DNA from: Actinomyces sp. oral taxon 414 | GTDB taxonomy: Bacteria > Actinomycetota > Actinomycetes > Actinomycetales > Actinomycetaceae | DNA: 64,000 nucleotides | Direction of reading: 5' to 3' | Assembly: GCF_001278845.1 (NCBI RefSeq) | Contig: NZ_CP012590.1 | Location: 1,798,001-1,862,000, forward strand | In this document: positions 1 to 8,910 of the stretch, one piece after another | How the letters are laid out: the number at the start of each line of letters is the position of its first letter | Numbering within the stretch: position 1 is the first letter of the stretch | Made by a program: the position numbers and the translations under genes | The notes under the pieces: model-generated | What the model saw: only the letters and a program-made list of their open reading frames with translations | The model's database searches: none | What the model was told of the DNA's origin: nothing

Positions 1-388
1 GGGTGCCGTCCAGGGCCACGACCCTGCGCGAGGCGAACCGGTCCGCGCCCCCCTGCACGGGCAGGGGGCCGGACAGCAGATCGAACAGCGCCTTGAGGGG
101 GGCCGGCCCCACCCGGCGCATCGCCTGCGAGATCGACGAGGCGCTCACGGGCTCCACGGGGCGCCCCAGGCCCGCGCACAGGCGCGACCACACCCCGCTC
201 CACCCCACCGATCCGAACAGCGCCCCCGCCAGCAGCAGGTAGACCACCACCCGCGACGGCAGGCGCCGCACGCGCCGCTGCACGCCGCCCCCCGCCTCCA
301 GTGCCGCATCGACCATCTCGAAGGGAACCACCTGGGTCAACTCGCCCAGGTGACCGGGGGCGAACACGTCCGGCGCCGAAGGGCGCAT
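1..388 (-). mobile_element. IS4-type transposase, N-terminal part (cut by window edge)
   Basis: Read on the minus strand from an ATG at 388, the frame stays open to the window edge. It encodes a start MRPSAPDVFAPGHLGELTQV, then a hydrophobic stretch VVYLLLAGALFGSVGWSGVW. This matches the N-terminal domain of IS4-group transposases. The last visible residues, VVALDGT, fit the first catalytic Asp of the DDE fold. A GTG 15 bases upstream could also start it. The rest of the element lies outside the window, so intactness cannot be judged. Confidence 0.75.
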
Positions 389-404
389 GGCACAATCACA
401 CACA

Positions 405-466
405 GCAGGCCTTGTCTAAGAGAACGGATCAGTCTTGGCGGACCGACCCACTCCTACAAGGCCTGC
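405..466. repeat. 11-bp perfect inverted repeat ahead of the IS4-type gene
   Basis: GCAGGCCTTGT (405-415) is repeated in inverse at 456-466, 40 bases apart, just upstream of the transposase start. It could be an element end, an operator or a hairpin. I cannot tell which, because the other end of the element is outside the window. Confidence 0.5.
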
Positions 467-550
467 GCCCACCACCAAACCGACACGCCGCCCACCCACC
501 TCTTGACACCCCACCCCAACCCCTAACCGAACGACATTGCACTTAACCCG

Positions 551-619
551 CGAGATCGCCGGGTAACCCTCGAGAACGTACCCCTAGCAGACGTTCTCGC
601 GGGTTACCCGGCGATCTCG
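551..619. repeat. Palindromic dispersed element, copy 1
   Basis: Two 29-bp arms (551-579 and 591-619) are reverse complements with one mismatch, around an 11-bp centre. The same element, with perfect arms and one base different in the centre, is at 44431-44499. No coding frame fits it. It behaves like a REP/MITE-type dispersed palindrome. Confidence 0.85.
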
Positions 620-632
620 TGAGGCGGCCGGC

Positions 633-742
633 GTCTGCTACGCCCCTTTCGCTCTACTACGCTCCTTCACCCTCCACTGTACGAGGGAAAGAGGCGTAGC
701 AGAGGCAAAGAGGCGTAGCAGAAGGAAAGGGGCGTAGCAGAC
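633..742. repeat. 18-bp inverted repeat plus three 19-bp-period direct repeats
   Basis: GTCTGCTACGCCCCTTTC at 633-650 is perfectly inverted at 725-742. Inside, a motif with core GGCGTAGCAGA recurs at 688-703, 707-722 and 726-741 with 19-bp spacing, so one left arm could pair with any of three right arms. From 743 to 1028 I see nothing beyond the lipB upstream region. Confidence 0.8.
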
Positions 743-1028
743 GGTCCGACGTCGTTCCTGTTCTCGGCCGGGGATGCGCCAGAAGCGCCCTCACGAGCAC
801 CCAGCCGTACCCCACGAGTCATATGCGTAACACCCGTAACGGAGGCACCACTACGGGCACCCTCACGGGACCGGGGCAGGACCACAATGGCGCCGACGGC
901 GGCAGACCGGGCCTGGGGCCGGAGTGGGGGCCCCGGAGCGGAGACCGGGCCCGGGGCTGGAGCGGGGACCCCGGAGCGGGGACCGGTGCCGGGGAATGAC
1001 GACGACACGCCGCCGCTAGACTGCGCGG

Positions 1029-1868
1029 GTGCAGCGCCTCGACCTCGATCTGGGCTCTCGGCTCGTCCCCTACCGCGAGGCCTGGGAGCTCCAGAGACAG
1101 GTGCACGGCGAGGTGGCCGCCGCCCGCCGCGGCCCGACCCTCGTCCTGGTCGAGCACGAGAGCGTCTACACCGTCGGGCGCCGCACCCACAGCTGGGAGC
1201 GGCCGGCCTCCGACGACGTCGAGGGCGTACCCGTCATTGACGTTGACCGCGGCGGGAAGACCACCTGGCACGGCCCGGGGCAGCTGACCGTCTACCCGAT
1301 CGTGCGCCTGGCCCGCCCCATCGACGTCATCAAGTACGTGCGCGCCCTGGAGGCCGCCGTCATGGAGGTGTGCGCCGCCTACGGGGTGGGTACGCGGCGC
1401 GTGGCGGGCCGCTCGGGGGTGTGGGTGCCCGCGGACCCCGCCCTCGCCGCCCCCGCGGACCCCGCGGGCCTCCCGGCGCCCGGTGGCCGGCACCCGGAGA
1501 CGCCGACGGCGGAGACAAGACGGTCCGACCGCCCGGCGCCCGGCGGCCGGCACGGCGAGGGTGTTGGCGGCCGCGTCGGCGGCTCCGGCCCACCGCCGCC
1601 CGGGCCCCGCCCGGAGCGCAAGATCTGCGCCCTGGGCGTGCGCGTGGCGCGGGGCGCGACCATGCACGGCATCGGCCTGAACGTGGATCCCAACCTGGAG
1701 GCCTTCAGCCTGTCGCGCATTATCCCCTGCGGCATCGACGACGCCGGGGTGACGTCGCTGAGCGCCGAGACCGGCCGCCCCCTGGCGACGGCCGACCCGG
1801 CCGACGCCCTGACGGCGACCCTGGAGCGGAACCTGGCGCCCCTCGTGGCCGACGCCGCACTCTCATGA
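1029..1868 (+). CDS. lipB: Octanoyl-[acyl carrier protein]:protein octanoyltransferase (LipB)
   Basis: LipB moves octanoate from acyl carrier protein to lipoyl domains, the first step of lipoate synthesis in the cytoplasm. The protein has the family signature [17 protein letters not shown], the GRSGVWV segment, the Lys of KICALGVRV, and the Cys of SRIIPCGI that forms the acyl-enzyme. It starts with GTG. About 60 Pro/Gly/Arg-rich residues are inserted between GRSGVWV and KICALG, a position where other LipBs are compact, making it 279 residues rather than about 220-240. lipA follows directly, so the two probably work and are expressed together. Confidence 0.96.
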   Translation: MQRLDLDLGSRLVPYREAWELQRQVHGEVAAARRGPTLVLVEHESVYTVGRRTHSWERPASDDVEGVPVIDVDRGGKTTWHGPGQLTVYPIVRLARPIDVIKYVRALEAAVMEVCAAYGVGTRRVAGRSGVWVPADPALAAPADPAGLPAPGGRHPETPTAETRRSDRPAPGGRHGEGVGGRVGGSGPPPPGPRPERKICALGVRVARGATMHGIGLNVDPNLEAFSLSRIIPCGIDDAGVTSLSAETGRPLATADPADALTATLERNLAPLVADAALS

Positions 1869-1916
1869 CCGACGCCGCGCCCCTCGTGGCCGACGCCGCC
1901 CCTCGTGGCCGACGCC
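1841..1916 (+). repeat. Short direct repeats across the lipB stop
   Basis: The 16-base unit CCTCGTGGCCGACGCC occurs at 1841-1856, 1882-1897 and 1901-1916, so the lipB 3' end is partly duplicated into the gap before lipA. This looks like local slippage. Confidence 0.7.
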
Positions 1917-2008
1917 ACGCCGCGGCCGTCGTCGCCTGGGCCTTGAGTCCCAGACGGCGACATAGGATGAAGGCCGCACTCGGTGACGACGAGGAGGAGG
2001 AACCGGCC

Positions 2009-3034
2009 GTGACCAACGCGATCGCCCCCGAGGGGCGCAGGCTGCTGCGCGTCGAGGCCCGCAACGCCCAGACGCCCATCGAGCGCAAGCCCAAGTGGCT
2101 GCGGACCCGGGCCGTCATCTCCGAGACCTATCAGGAGGTCCAGGGCCTGGTCAGGCAGAAGCGCCTGCACACCGTGTGCGCCGAGGCCAACTGCCCCAAC
2201 ATCTACGAGTGCTGGAACGACCGCGAGGCCTCCTTCCTCATCGGCGGGGAGATGTGCACCCGCCGCTGCGACTTCTGCGACATCGCCACCGGCCGCCCCA
2301 CCGCCTACGACGAGGACGAGCCCGCCCGCGTGGCCGCCTCCGTGGCGCAGATGCGGCTGCGCTACGCCACCGTCACCGGCGTCGCCCGCGATGACCGGCC
2401 CGACGGCGGCGCCTGGCTCTACGCCGAGGTCGCCCGGCAGATCCACGCCGCGGCGCCCGGCTGCGGCGTCGAGCTGCTCGTGCCCGACTTCCGCGGCGAC
2501 CGGGCCGCCCTGGAGGAGGTCTTCTCCGCCGCCCCCGAGGTCTTCGCCCACAATCTGGAGACGGTCCCGCGCATCTTCAGGCGCATCCGCCCCGCCTTCT
2601 CCTACGAGGGCAGCCTGTCCGTGCTCCGCCGGGCCTCCGAGGCGGGCCTGCTGACCAAGTCCAACCTCATCCTCGGCATGGGCGAGACCCGGGCGGAGAT
2701 CGAGCGGGCCATCGCGGACCTCGTGGATCACGGCGTCGACATCCTGACCATCACCCAGTACATGCGCCCCTCCAAGCTGCACCACCCCATCGACCGGTGG
2801 GTCAAGCCCCAGGAGTTCGTCGAGCTGGCGGGCGTGGCCGAGGAGATGGGCATCCCGGCGGTCATGAGCGGCCCCATGGTGCGCTCCTCCTACCGCTCGG
2901 GCATGCTCTGGGGCCGGGCCATGCGGGCCAAGGGACGCCCCATCCCGGCGTCGATGGCCGAGCTGGCCGTGCCCGGCACCGCCCGCCAGGAGGCCTCGGC
3001 CCTTCTGGCCGGCCCGCTCGGCGCGGTCTGCTGA
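2009..3034 (+). CDS. lipA: Lipoyl synthase (LipA), radical SAM
   Basis: LipA inserts two sulfurs into the octanoyl group on E2 and H proteins. Both iron-sulfur sites are visible. The auxiliary cluster cysteines are C57, C62 and C68 ([14 protein letters not shown]); the radical SAM cluster is C83, C87 and C90 (CTRRCDFC). I chose the GTG at 2009 because GAGGAGGAGG lies just upstream and it gives the usual length (341 residues). The frame is open further upstream but that stretch is not LipA-like. It pairs with lipB and supplies lipoate for the pyruvate dehydrogenase whose E1 (aceE) is also in this window. Confidence 0.97.
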   Translation: MTNAIAPEGRRLLRVEARNAQTPIERKPKWLRTRAVISETYQEVQGLVRQKRLHTVCAEANCPNIYECWNDREASFLIGGEMCTRRCDFCDIATGRPTAYDEDEPARVAASVAQMRLRYATVTGVARDDRPDGGAWLYAEVARQIHAAAPGCGVELLVPDFRGDRAALEEVFSAAPEVFAHNLETVPRIFRRIRPAFSYEGSLSVLRRASEAGLLTKSNLILGMGETRAEIERAIADLVDHGVDILTITQYMRPSKLHHPIDRWVKPQEFVELAGVAEEMGIPAVMSGPMVRSSYRSGMLWGRAMRAKGRPIPASMAELAVPGTARQEASALLAGPLGAVC

Positions 3035-3101
3035 GCCGAGGGGTCGTTCGTCGGGGCCGACGGCGCCGCCCGCCCGGCGCCGTCGGCTATGGTGGTTCAT
3101 C

Positions 3102-3830
3102 GTGAGCACCTCAGCGCAGAGCCCCGACCCGAAGAAGAAGCGGCGCTTCGGGCAGTACCTTCAGAATATCAAGGACTCCTTCACGATCTCGCGGCGCACC
3201 TACCCGTGGATCGGCTGGGCGCTGGGGGGCATCGCCCTGGCCGTCGTCGCGCTGGGAGTCCTCATCGCCCTGCTCACGAACCAGGCCCTGTGGTACTGGC
3301 TCATCCTGGCCATCCCCATGGCCGGCGTGGGCTGCATGGCCCTGCTGGCCTGGACCACGCGGCACGCCGCCTACACCCAGATGGAGGGCCGCCCGGGGGC
3401 CGCCAAGTGGGTCCTCGACCAGGCGATCGGGCGCGGCTGGTTCGTCGAGTCGGATCCGGCCGCCATTAACCCCAAGACCCAGGACGTCATCTGGCGGGTC
3501 GTGGGCAGGCCGGGCGTCGTCCTGGTCGTCGAGGGCCCCGTGGGCAGGACCCAGAAGATGGCCGACGACGAGGGCCGGAAGATCCGCCGCATCCTGTCCA
3601 CCGTCCCCCTCCACGTCATTAACGTGGGCCCCGGCAAGGGCCAGACCCGGCTGCTCGACCTGTCCAAGACCCTGCGCAAGCTGCCCACGAAGCCCACCAG
3701 GCTCACCGACAACGAGATCGCCCAGGTCTCCAAGCGCCTGTCCTCGCTGTCGTCCAAGGGGCTGCCCATCCCCAAGGGCATCGACCCCATGAGGGCCCGC
3801 CCCGACCGCCGCGCCCTGCGTGGGCGCTGA
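3102..3830 (+). CDS. DUF4191 membrane protein
   Basis: A 242-residue protein with a basic N-terminus (KKKRR), two transmembrane helices at about 34-58 and 62-85, and a soluble C-terminal half. It matches the actinobacterial DUF4191 family, which sits between lipA and glnA in many genomes, as here. The function of the family is not established. The start is a GTG 67 bases after lipA, so co-transcription with lipBA is likely. Confidence 0.88.
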   Translation: MSTSAQSPDPKKKRRFGQYLQNIKDSFTISRRTYPWIGWALGGIALAVVALGVLIALLTNQALWYWLILAIPMAGVGCMALLAWTTRHAAYTQMEGRPGAAKWVLDQAIGRGWFVESDPAAINPKTQDVIWRVVGRPGVVLVVEGPVGRTQKMADDEGRKIRRILSTVPLHVINVGPGKGQTRLLDLSKTLRKLPTKPTRLTDNEIAQVSKRLSSLSSKGLPIPKGIDPMRARPDRRALRGR

Positions 3831-4041
3831 GCCGACGTCGTCGGGCCCCGGGCCGGGCGGCCCGACCGAGCCGAGCGGGCCCGAGCCGACCGAGCCGGGG
3901 CCCGCTCGCGGCGCCGGTCGCAACTGAAACGAAACACCTGCGACACATCCGCGGCACGCCCGCGTCACCGCCCGTGCCTACGGTGGCCGCGATTCCCGCG
4001 CCGCGCCGGTCGTCGCGCGGACCATCTGCAGAGGAGCGCAT

Positions 4042-5466
4042 ATGTTCAAGGACGTGTCCGAGGCCCTGGCCTTCATCGAGAGGGAGGGGATCGAGCTCAT
4101 TGACGTCCGCTTCTGCGACCTGCCCGGGGTCATGCAGCACTTCACGATCCCGGTCGACGCCTTCAAGGACGAGGCCCTGACCCAGGGCCTCATGTTCGAC
4201 GGCTCCTCGATCCGCGGCTTCACGGCCATCCACGAGTCCGACATGAAGCTCGTGCCCGATATCGCCACGGCCTTCCTGGACCCCTTCCGGGCGCGCAAGA
4301 CCCTCATTATCAACTTCGCCATCGTCGACCCCTTCACCGACGAGGTCTACTCGCGCGACCCGCGCTCGATCGCCGCCAAGGCCGAGGACTACCTGCGCTC
4401 CACGGGCATCGCCGACACCTGCTACATCGGCGCCGAGGCCGAGTTCTACCTCTTCGACTCCGTGGAGTACGAGACGACGCCGGCCACCACGCGCTACGCC
4501 ATCGACTCCGCCGAGGCCGCCTGGAACACCGGGCGCTCCGAGGAGGGCGGCAACAAGGGCTACAAGACGGCGTTCAAGGGCGGCTACTTCCCCGTCCCCC
4601 CCAACGACCAGATGGTCGACATCCGCGACGCCATGGTGCGCACCTGCATCGAGTCCGGCCTGGCGATCGAACGCGCCCACCACGAGGTCGGCACCGCCGG
4701 CCAGCAGGAGATCAACTACCGGTTCAACTCCCTGCTGGCCGCCGGCGACGACATGATGAAGTTCAAGTACATCATCAAGAACGAGGCCTGGAGGGCAGGC
4801 AAGACGGCCACCTTCATGCCCAAGCCGATCTTCGGCGACAACGGCTCGGGCATGCACTGCCACCACTCGCTGTGGAAGGACGGCAGGCCGCTGTTCTTCG
4901 ACGAGCGCGGCTACGGGCAGCTGTCCGACCTGGCCCGCTGGTACATCGGCGGCATCCTGCGCCACGCCCCCAGCCTGCTGGCCTTCACCAACCCGTCGGT
5001 CAACTCCTTCCGCCGGCTCGTGCCGGGCTTCGAGGCGCCGGTCAACCTGGTCTACTCGGCCCGCAACCGCTCGGCCTGCATCCGCATCCCGGTCACCGGC
5101 TCCTCGCCCAAGGCCAAGCGCGTGGAGTACCGCGTGCCCGACCCCTCCTCCAACCCCTACCTGTGCTTCGCCGCGGTCCTCATGGCCGGCATCGACGGCG
5201 TGCGCAACCGGATCGAGCCGCGCGAGCCCATCGACAAGGACCTCTACGAGCTCGCCCCGGAGGAGTACCACGACATTGAGAAGCTGCCGCACTCGCTGGA
5301 CCGGGCCCTGGAGGCCCTGGAGGTCGACCACGACTACCTGACCGAGGGCGACGTCTTCACCCCCGACCTCATTGCGACGTGGATCGACTACAAGCGCGTC
5401 AACGAGATCGTACCGATGCGCATGCGCCCGCACCCCTACGAGTTCGAGCTCTACTACGACATGTGA
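4042..5466 (+). CDS. glnA: Glutamine synthetase type I (GlnA1)
   Basis: Makes glutamine from glutamate, ammonia and ATP; a dodecamer in the cytoplasm. The 474 residues include [10 protein letters not shown], the metal-site region EAEFYLF, the ATP-loop [14 protein letters not shown] and the NRSACIRIP region. Tyr402 in KDLYEL matches the adenylylated Tyr of GSI-beta enzymes, so activity should be controlled by GlnE, encoded at 15421-19128. A ribosome site (GAGGAG) precedes the ATG. This is the main biosynthetic enzyme; the second synthetase at 19134-20465 lacks the Tyr. Confidence 0.97.
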   Translation: MFKDVSEALAFIEREGIELIDVRFCDLPGVMQHFTIPVDAFKDEALTQGLMFDGSSIRGFTAIHESDMKLVPDIATAFLDPFRARKTLIINFAIVDPFTDEVYSRDPRSIAAKAEDYLRSTGIADTCYIGAEAEFYLFDSVEYETTPATTRYAIDSAEAAWNTGRSEEGGNKGYKTAFKGGYFPVPPNDQMVDIRDAMVRTCIESGLAIERAHHEVGTAGQQEINYRFNSLLAAGDDMMKFKYIIKNEAWRAGKTATFMPKPIFGDNGSGMHCHHSLWKDGRPLFFDERGYGQLSDLARWYIGGILRHAPSLLAFTNPSVNSFRRLVPGFEAPVNLVYSARNRSACIRIPVTGSSPKAKRVEYRVPDPSSNPYLCFAAVLMAGIDGVRNRIEPREPIDKDLYELAPEEYHDIEKLPHSLDRALEALEVDHDYLTEGDVFTPDLIATWIDYKRVNEIVPMRMRPHPYEFELYYDM

Positions 5467-5619
5467 CCGGGCCGGGGCGGCGGGGCCGGTTGAGGTCCGC
5501 GCCGCCCCACGCGTGCACGCCGACGGCGCCCCGCCCGCGCGTGCAAGCCGACGCCGCCGTGGTGCGGGCGCCGCCCCGGAGCGGGCGCCGTCGCGCGTGC
5601 GCAAGACCACCCCGCCCAT

Positions 5620-5648
5620 TTGCATACCTATACCGACTTGTGGATAGT
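5620..5648 (+). promoter_or_regulatory. Candidate promoter for the amino-acid ABC transporter
   Basis: TTGCAT at 5620-5625 and GATAGT at 5643-5648 are 17 bases apart, 38 bases before the lipoprotein gene start. The match to sigma-70-type boxes is moderate. The stretch is notably AT-richer than its surroundings. Confidence 0.4.
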
Positions 5649-5685
5649 CTACGGACGGTTCGCTCCCACCATCCAAGGAGACCCC

Positions 5686-6624
5686 ATGTGGACCCCACAC
5701 CGCCTACGCGTCGTCGGCGCCGTCGGACTGTGTCTGAGCCTGGTCGCCGTCGGCGCCTGCACCCACGCCGAGGACTGGCGGGCCTCGGGGGCCGGTGACT
5801 CGGCCCCCATCCCCACCTACGACACCGACGCCATCCAACCCCAGCCGGACATTATCGCCATGCTCCCCGAGGGGGCGCTGGCCGACGGCGTCCTCGACGT
5901 GGCCGCCGCCACCGACTACCCGCCGGCCGAGTTCCTCGACGCCGGGGGCGCCGCCGTCGGCTACGACGTGCACCTGTCCCAGGCCATCGCCCGGGTCCTG
6001 GGCGTGCGCGCCGAGGTCCACACCGCCGAATTCGACTCCATTATCGCCGGGGTGGGCACCACCTACGACGCGGGGATCTCCTCCTTCACCGTCACCCGTG
6101 AGCGCACCGCGGCCATGAACATGATCGCCTACATCAACGTCGGCTCCCGCTTCAACGTCGCCGCCGGCAACCCCAAGAGCATCGACCCCTCCGACCACCT
6201 CAACCTGTGCGGCCTGACCATCGGGGTGCAGACCGGCACCGCCCAGGAGGAGAGCGTCAACACCTTCTCCCAGGACTGCAAGAAGGCGGGCAGGCCCGAG
6301 ATCGAGGTGCGCTCCTACTCCACCCAGTCCGAGGCCACCACCGCCCTGGCCGGGAGCACCCTCGACGCCGTCTACTCCGACTCCACCGTCGCCGGCTACG
6401 CCGTGGAGACCACCGGCGGCCAGGTCGAGACGGTCGGCGAGATCGAAGACGCCCTGCCCCAGGGCATCGTCCTGACCAAGAACGACCCCGCCCTGACCAA
6501 GGCTATCCAGGCGGCCGTCCAGTACCTCATGGACTCGGGGATCTGGCAGAAGATCCTGGACGCCTGGGGCATCGAAGGCGCCGCCCTGACCACCGCCGCG
6601 CTCAACCCCCCGGTGGAGAAGTAG
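5686..6624 (+). CDS. ABC transporter substrate-binding lipoprotein, polar amino acid type
   Basis: A 312-residue extracellular solute-binding protein of the SBP_bac_3 type. The signal peptide ends in a lipobox VGAC with Cys25 as the lipid site. The binding fold shows LDVAAATDYPPAEF, GYDVHLSQAIARVLG and the hinge region CGLTIGVQTGT. AAGGAG precedes the ATG at 5686; an upstream in-frame ATG lacks a ribosome site and would spoil the signal peptide. Permease and ATPase genes follow, spaced 2 bases and then overlapping. The exact substrate is not readable, but the position next to glnA suggests a nitrogen-rich amino acid. Confidence 0.93.
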   Translation: MWTPHRLRVVGAVGLCLSLVAVGACTHAEDWRASGAGDSAPIPTYDTDAIQPQPDIIAMLPEGALADGVLDVAAATDYPPAEFLDAGGAAVGYDVHLSQAIARVLGVRAEVHTAEFDSIIAGVGTTYDAGISSFTVTRERTAAMNMIAYINVGSRFNVAAGNPKSIDPSDHLNLCGLTIGVQTGTAQEESVNTFSQDCKKAGRPEIEVRSYSTQSEATTALAGSTLDAVYSDSTVAGYAVETTGGQVETVGEIEDALPQGIVLTKNDPALTKAIQAAVQYLMDSGIWQKILDAWGIEGAALTTAALNPPVEK

Positions 6625-6626
6625 AT

Positions 6627-7642
6627 ATGAGCACCACGAGCAATACCACCAGCACCGACGACGTCGCCGGCGGCACCGCCGCCAGTACCGCCGCCGCGAC
6701 CGACGAGGCCCCCGTCCAGCTCAATCGGCCCCGGCCGGTGCCCAAGCCGGGCACCTGGATCAGCGCCGCCGTCGTCATCGTTCTGGGCGCGATGTTCGTC
6801 CATGCGCTGGTCACCAATGAGAAGTTCCACTGGGACACGGTCTGGTTCTTCTTCCGCGAGGTCCGCGTCGTGCGGGCCGTGGGCTGGACCCTGCTGCTGA
6901 CCTTCCTGGCCATGGCGATCGGCATTGTGCTGGCCGTGACCACGGCGATCATGCGCCAGTCCTCCAACCCGATCCTGCGCTGGGTGGCCCTGGGCTACCT
7001 GTGGTTCTTCCGCGGCACCCCGATCTACACCCAGCTGGTCTTCTGGGGGGCGCTGGCCTCCCTCTACCAGTACCTCAGCCTCGGCGTGCCCTTCGGCCCC
7101 GAATTGCTGACCTTCCCCACCAGGTCCGTGTTCACGCCCTTCGTGGCCGCCGTCCTGGGGCTGGGCATCAACGAGGGGGCCTACCTGTCGGAGATCGTCC
7201 GCTCCGGCCTGGCCAGTGTGGACCCGGGACAGACGGAGGCCGCGGGCGCCCTGGGCATGAGCCGGGGCCAGATCATGCGGCGCATCGTGCTGCCGCAGGC
7301 CATGCGCGTCATCGTCCCGCCCACCGGCAACGAGACGATCTCCATGCTCAAGACCACCTCACTGGTCCTGGCCGTGCCCTTCACCCTGGACCTGACCTTC
7401 GTCACCAACGCCTACGCCTCGCGCACCTACCAGACGATCCCGCTGCTCATCGTGGCGGCCGTGTGGTACATCATCATCACCTCGATCCTCATGGTCGGCC
7501 AGCACTACCTCGAGCGCTACTACGGCAGGGGCTTCGACGACCGCTCGGGCGGCAAGAAGGCGGGCCGCGGCCTGTCCCGGCGCCAGCAGGCGATCCTCGA
7601 CGCCCACACGACCAAGGACAACCCCTTCCTGGAGGTCACCCC

Positions 7643-7646
<4 letters not shown>
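6627..7646 (+). CDS. Amino-acid ABC transporter permease (HisM/GlnP type)
   Basis: The 339-residue membrane component has a polar 45-residue N-terminal tail rich in Thr/Ser/Ala. The transmembrane permease domain follows, with the typical [18 protein letters not shown] segment. The ATPase-contact (EAA) loop [20 protein letters not shown] precedes [12 protein letters not shown]. It starts 2 bases after the binding-protein stop and overlaps the ATPase start by 4 bases, so translation is coupled. A single permease gene implies a homodimer. Confidence 0.93.
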
Positions 7647-8461
<815 letters not shown>

Positions 8462-8470
8462 AGTGCCGCT

Positions 8471-8899
8471 ATGACCGGCGCCACACGCATTGTCTCGACC
8501 AGGATCGGCGGGGAGGACGTGCTCGTCGAGGCCGTCGTCGTCCCGGGCACGGAGAAGCTCTCCAGCAAAGCCCGGGCGGTCGACAGGGTCCAGACCATGC
8601 TGGACGGCGCCCAGTCGGTCATCCGCTCCTTCGCCGAGGAGACGGCCGGGACGGTCGCGCAGATCCGGCGGACGGTCGGCTCGCCCGATGAGGTGAGCGT
8701 CGCGCTCGGCCTGTCCTTCGCCACCACCGGCAAGATCATTATCGCCTCGAGCACGGCGTCCGCCTCGATAACCGTCACCCTCACCTACAAGGCCGCCAAG
8801 GACGGCGAGGACGACGGCGCCGGCGGCACCGGCGGGGATGGCGCCGGCGGGAGTGCCGCGGGCGCAACAGCGGCGGGCGCCGCCTCTCCCCGCGGCTAA
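8471..8899 (+). CDS. CU044_2847 / trypsin-co-occurring domain 1 (Trypco1) protein
   Basis: A 142-residue protein. Residues about 1-110 match the CU044_2847/Trypco1 family: an N-terminal beta strand pair, an amphipathic helix with AVDRVQTMLDGAQSVIRSFAEE, then a beta-rich end VALGLSFATTGKIIIASS. The last 30 residues are a Gly/Ala tail. This domain is named for its habit of lying beside trypsin-like peptidases in predicted conflict systems, and exactly such a gene follows after 11 bases. Its molecular role is not known; a regulatory or substrate partner of the peptidase is my inference. Confidence 0.82.
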   Translation: MTGATRIVSTRIGGEDVLVEAVVVPGTEKLSSKARAVDRVQTMLDGAQSVIRSFAEETAGTVAQIRRTVGSPDEVSVALGLSFATTGKIIIASSTASASITVTLTYKAAKDGEDDGAGGTGGDGAGGSAAGATAAGAASPRG

Positions 8900-8910
8900 G
8901 GGACCGGGGA

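Noticed and set aside
1379..3109. A 576-codon minus-strand frame opposite lipB/lipA
   Set aside because: It mirrors the codon pattern of the real genes on the other strand and has no family-like sequence.
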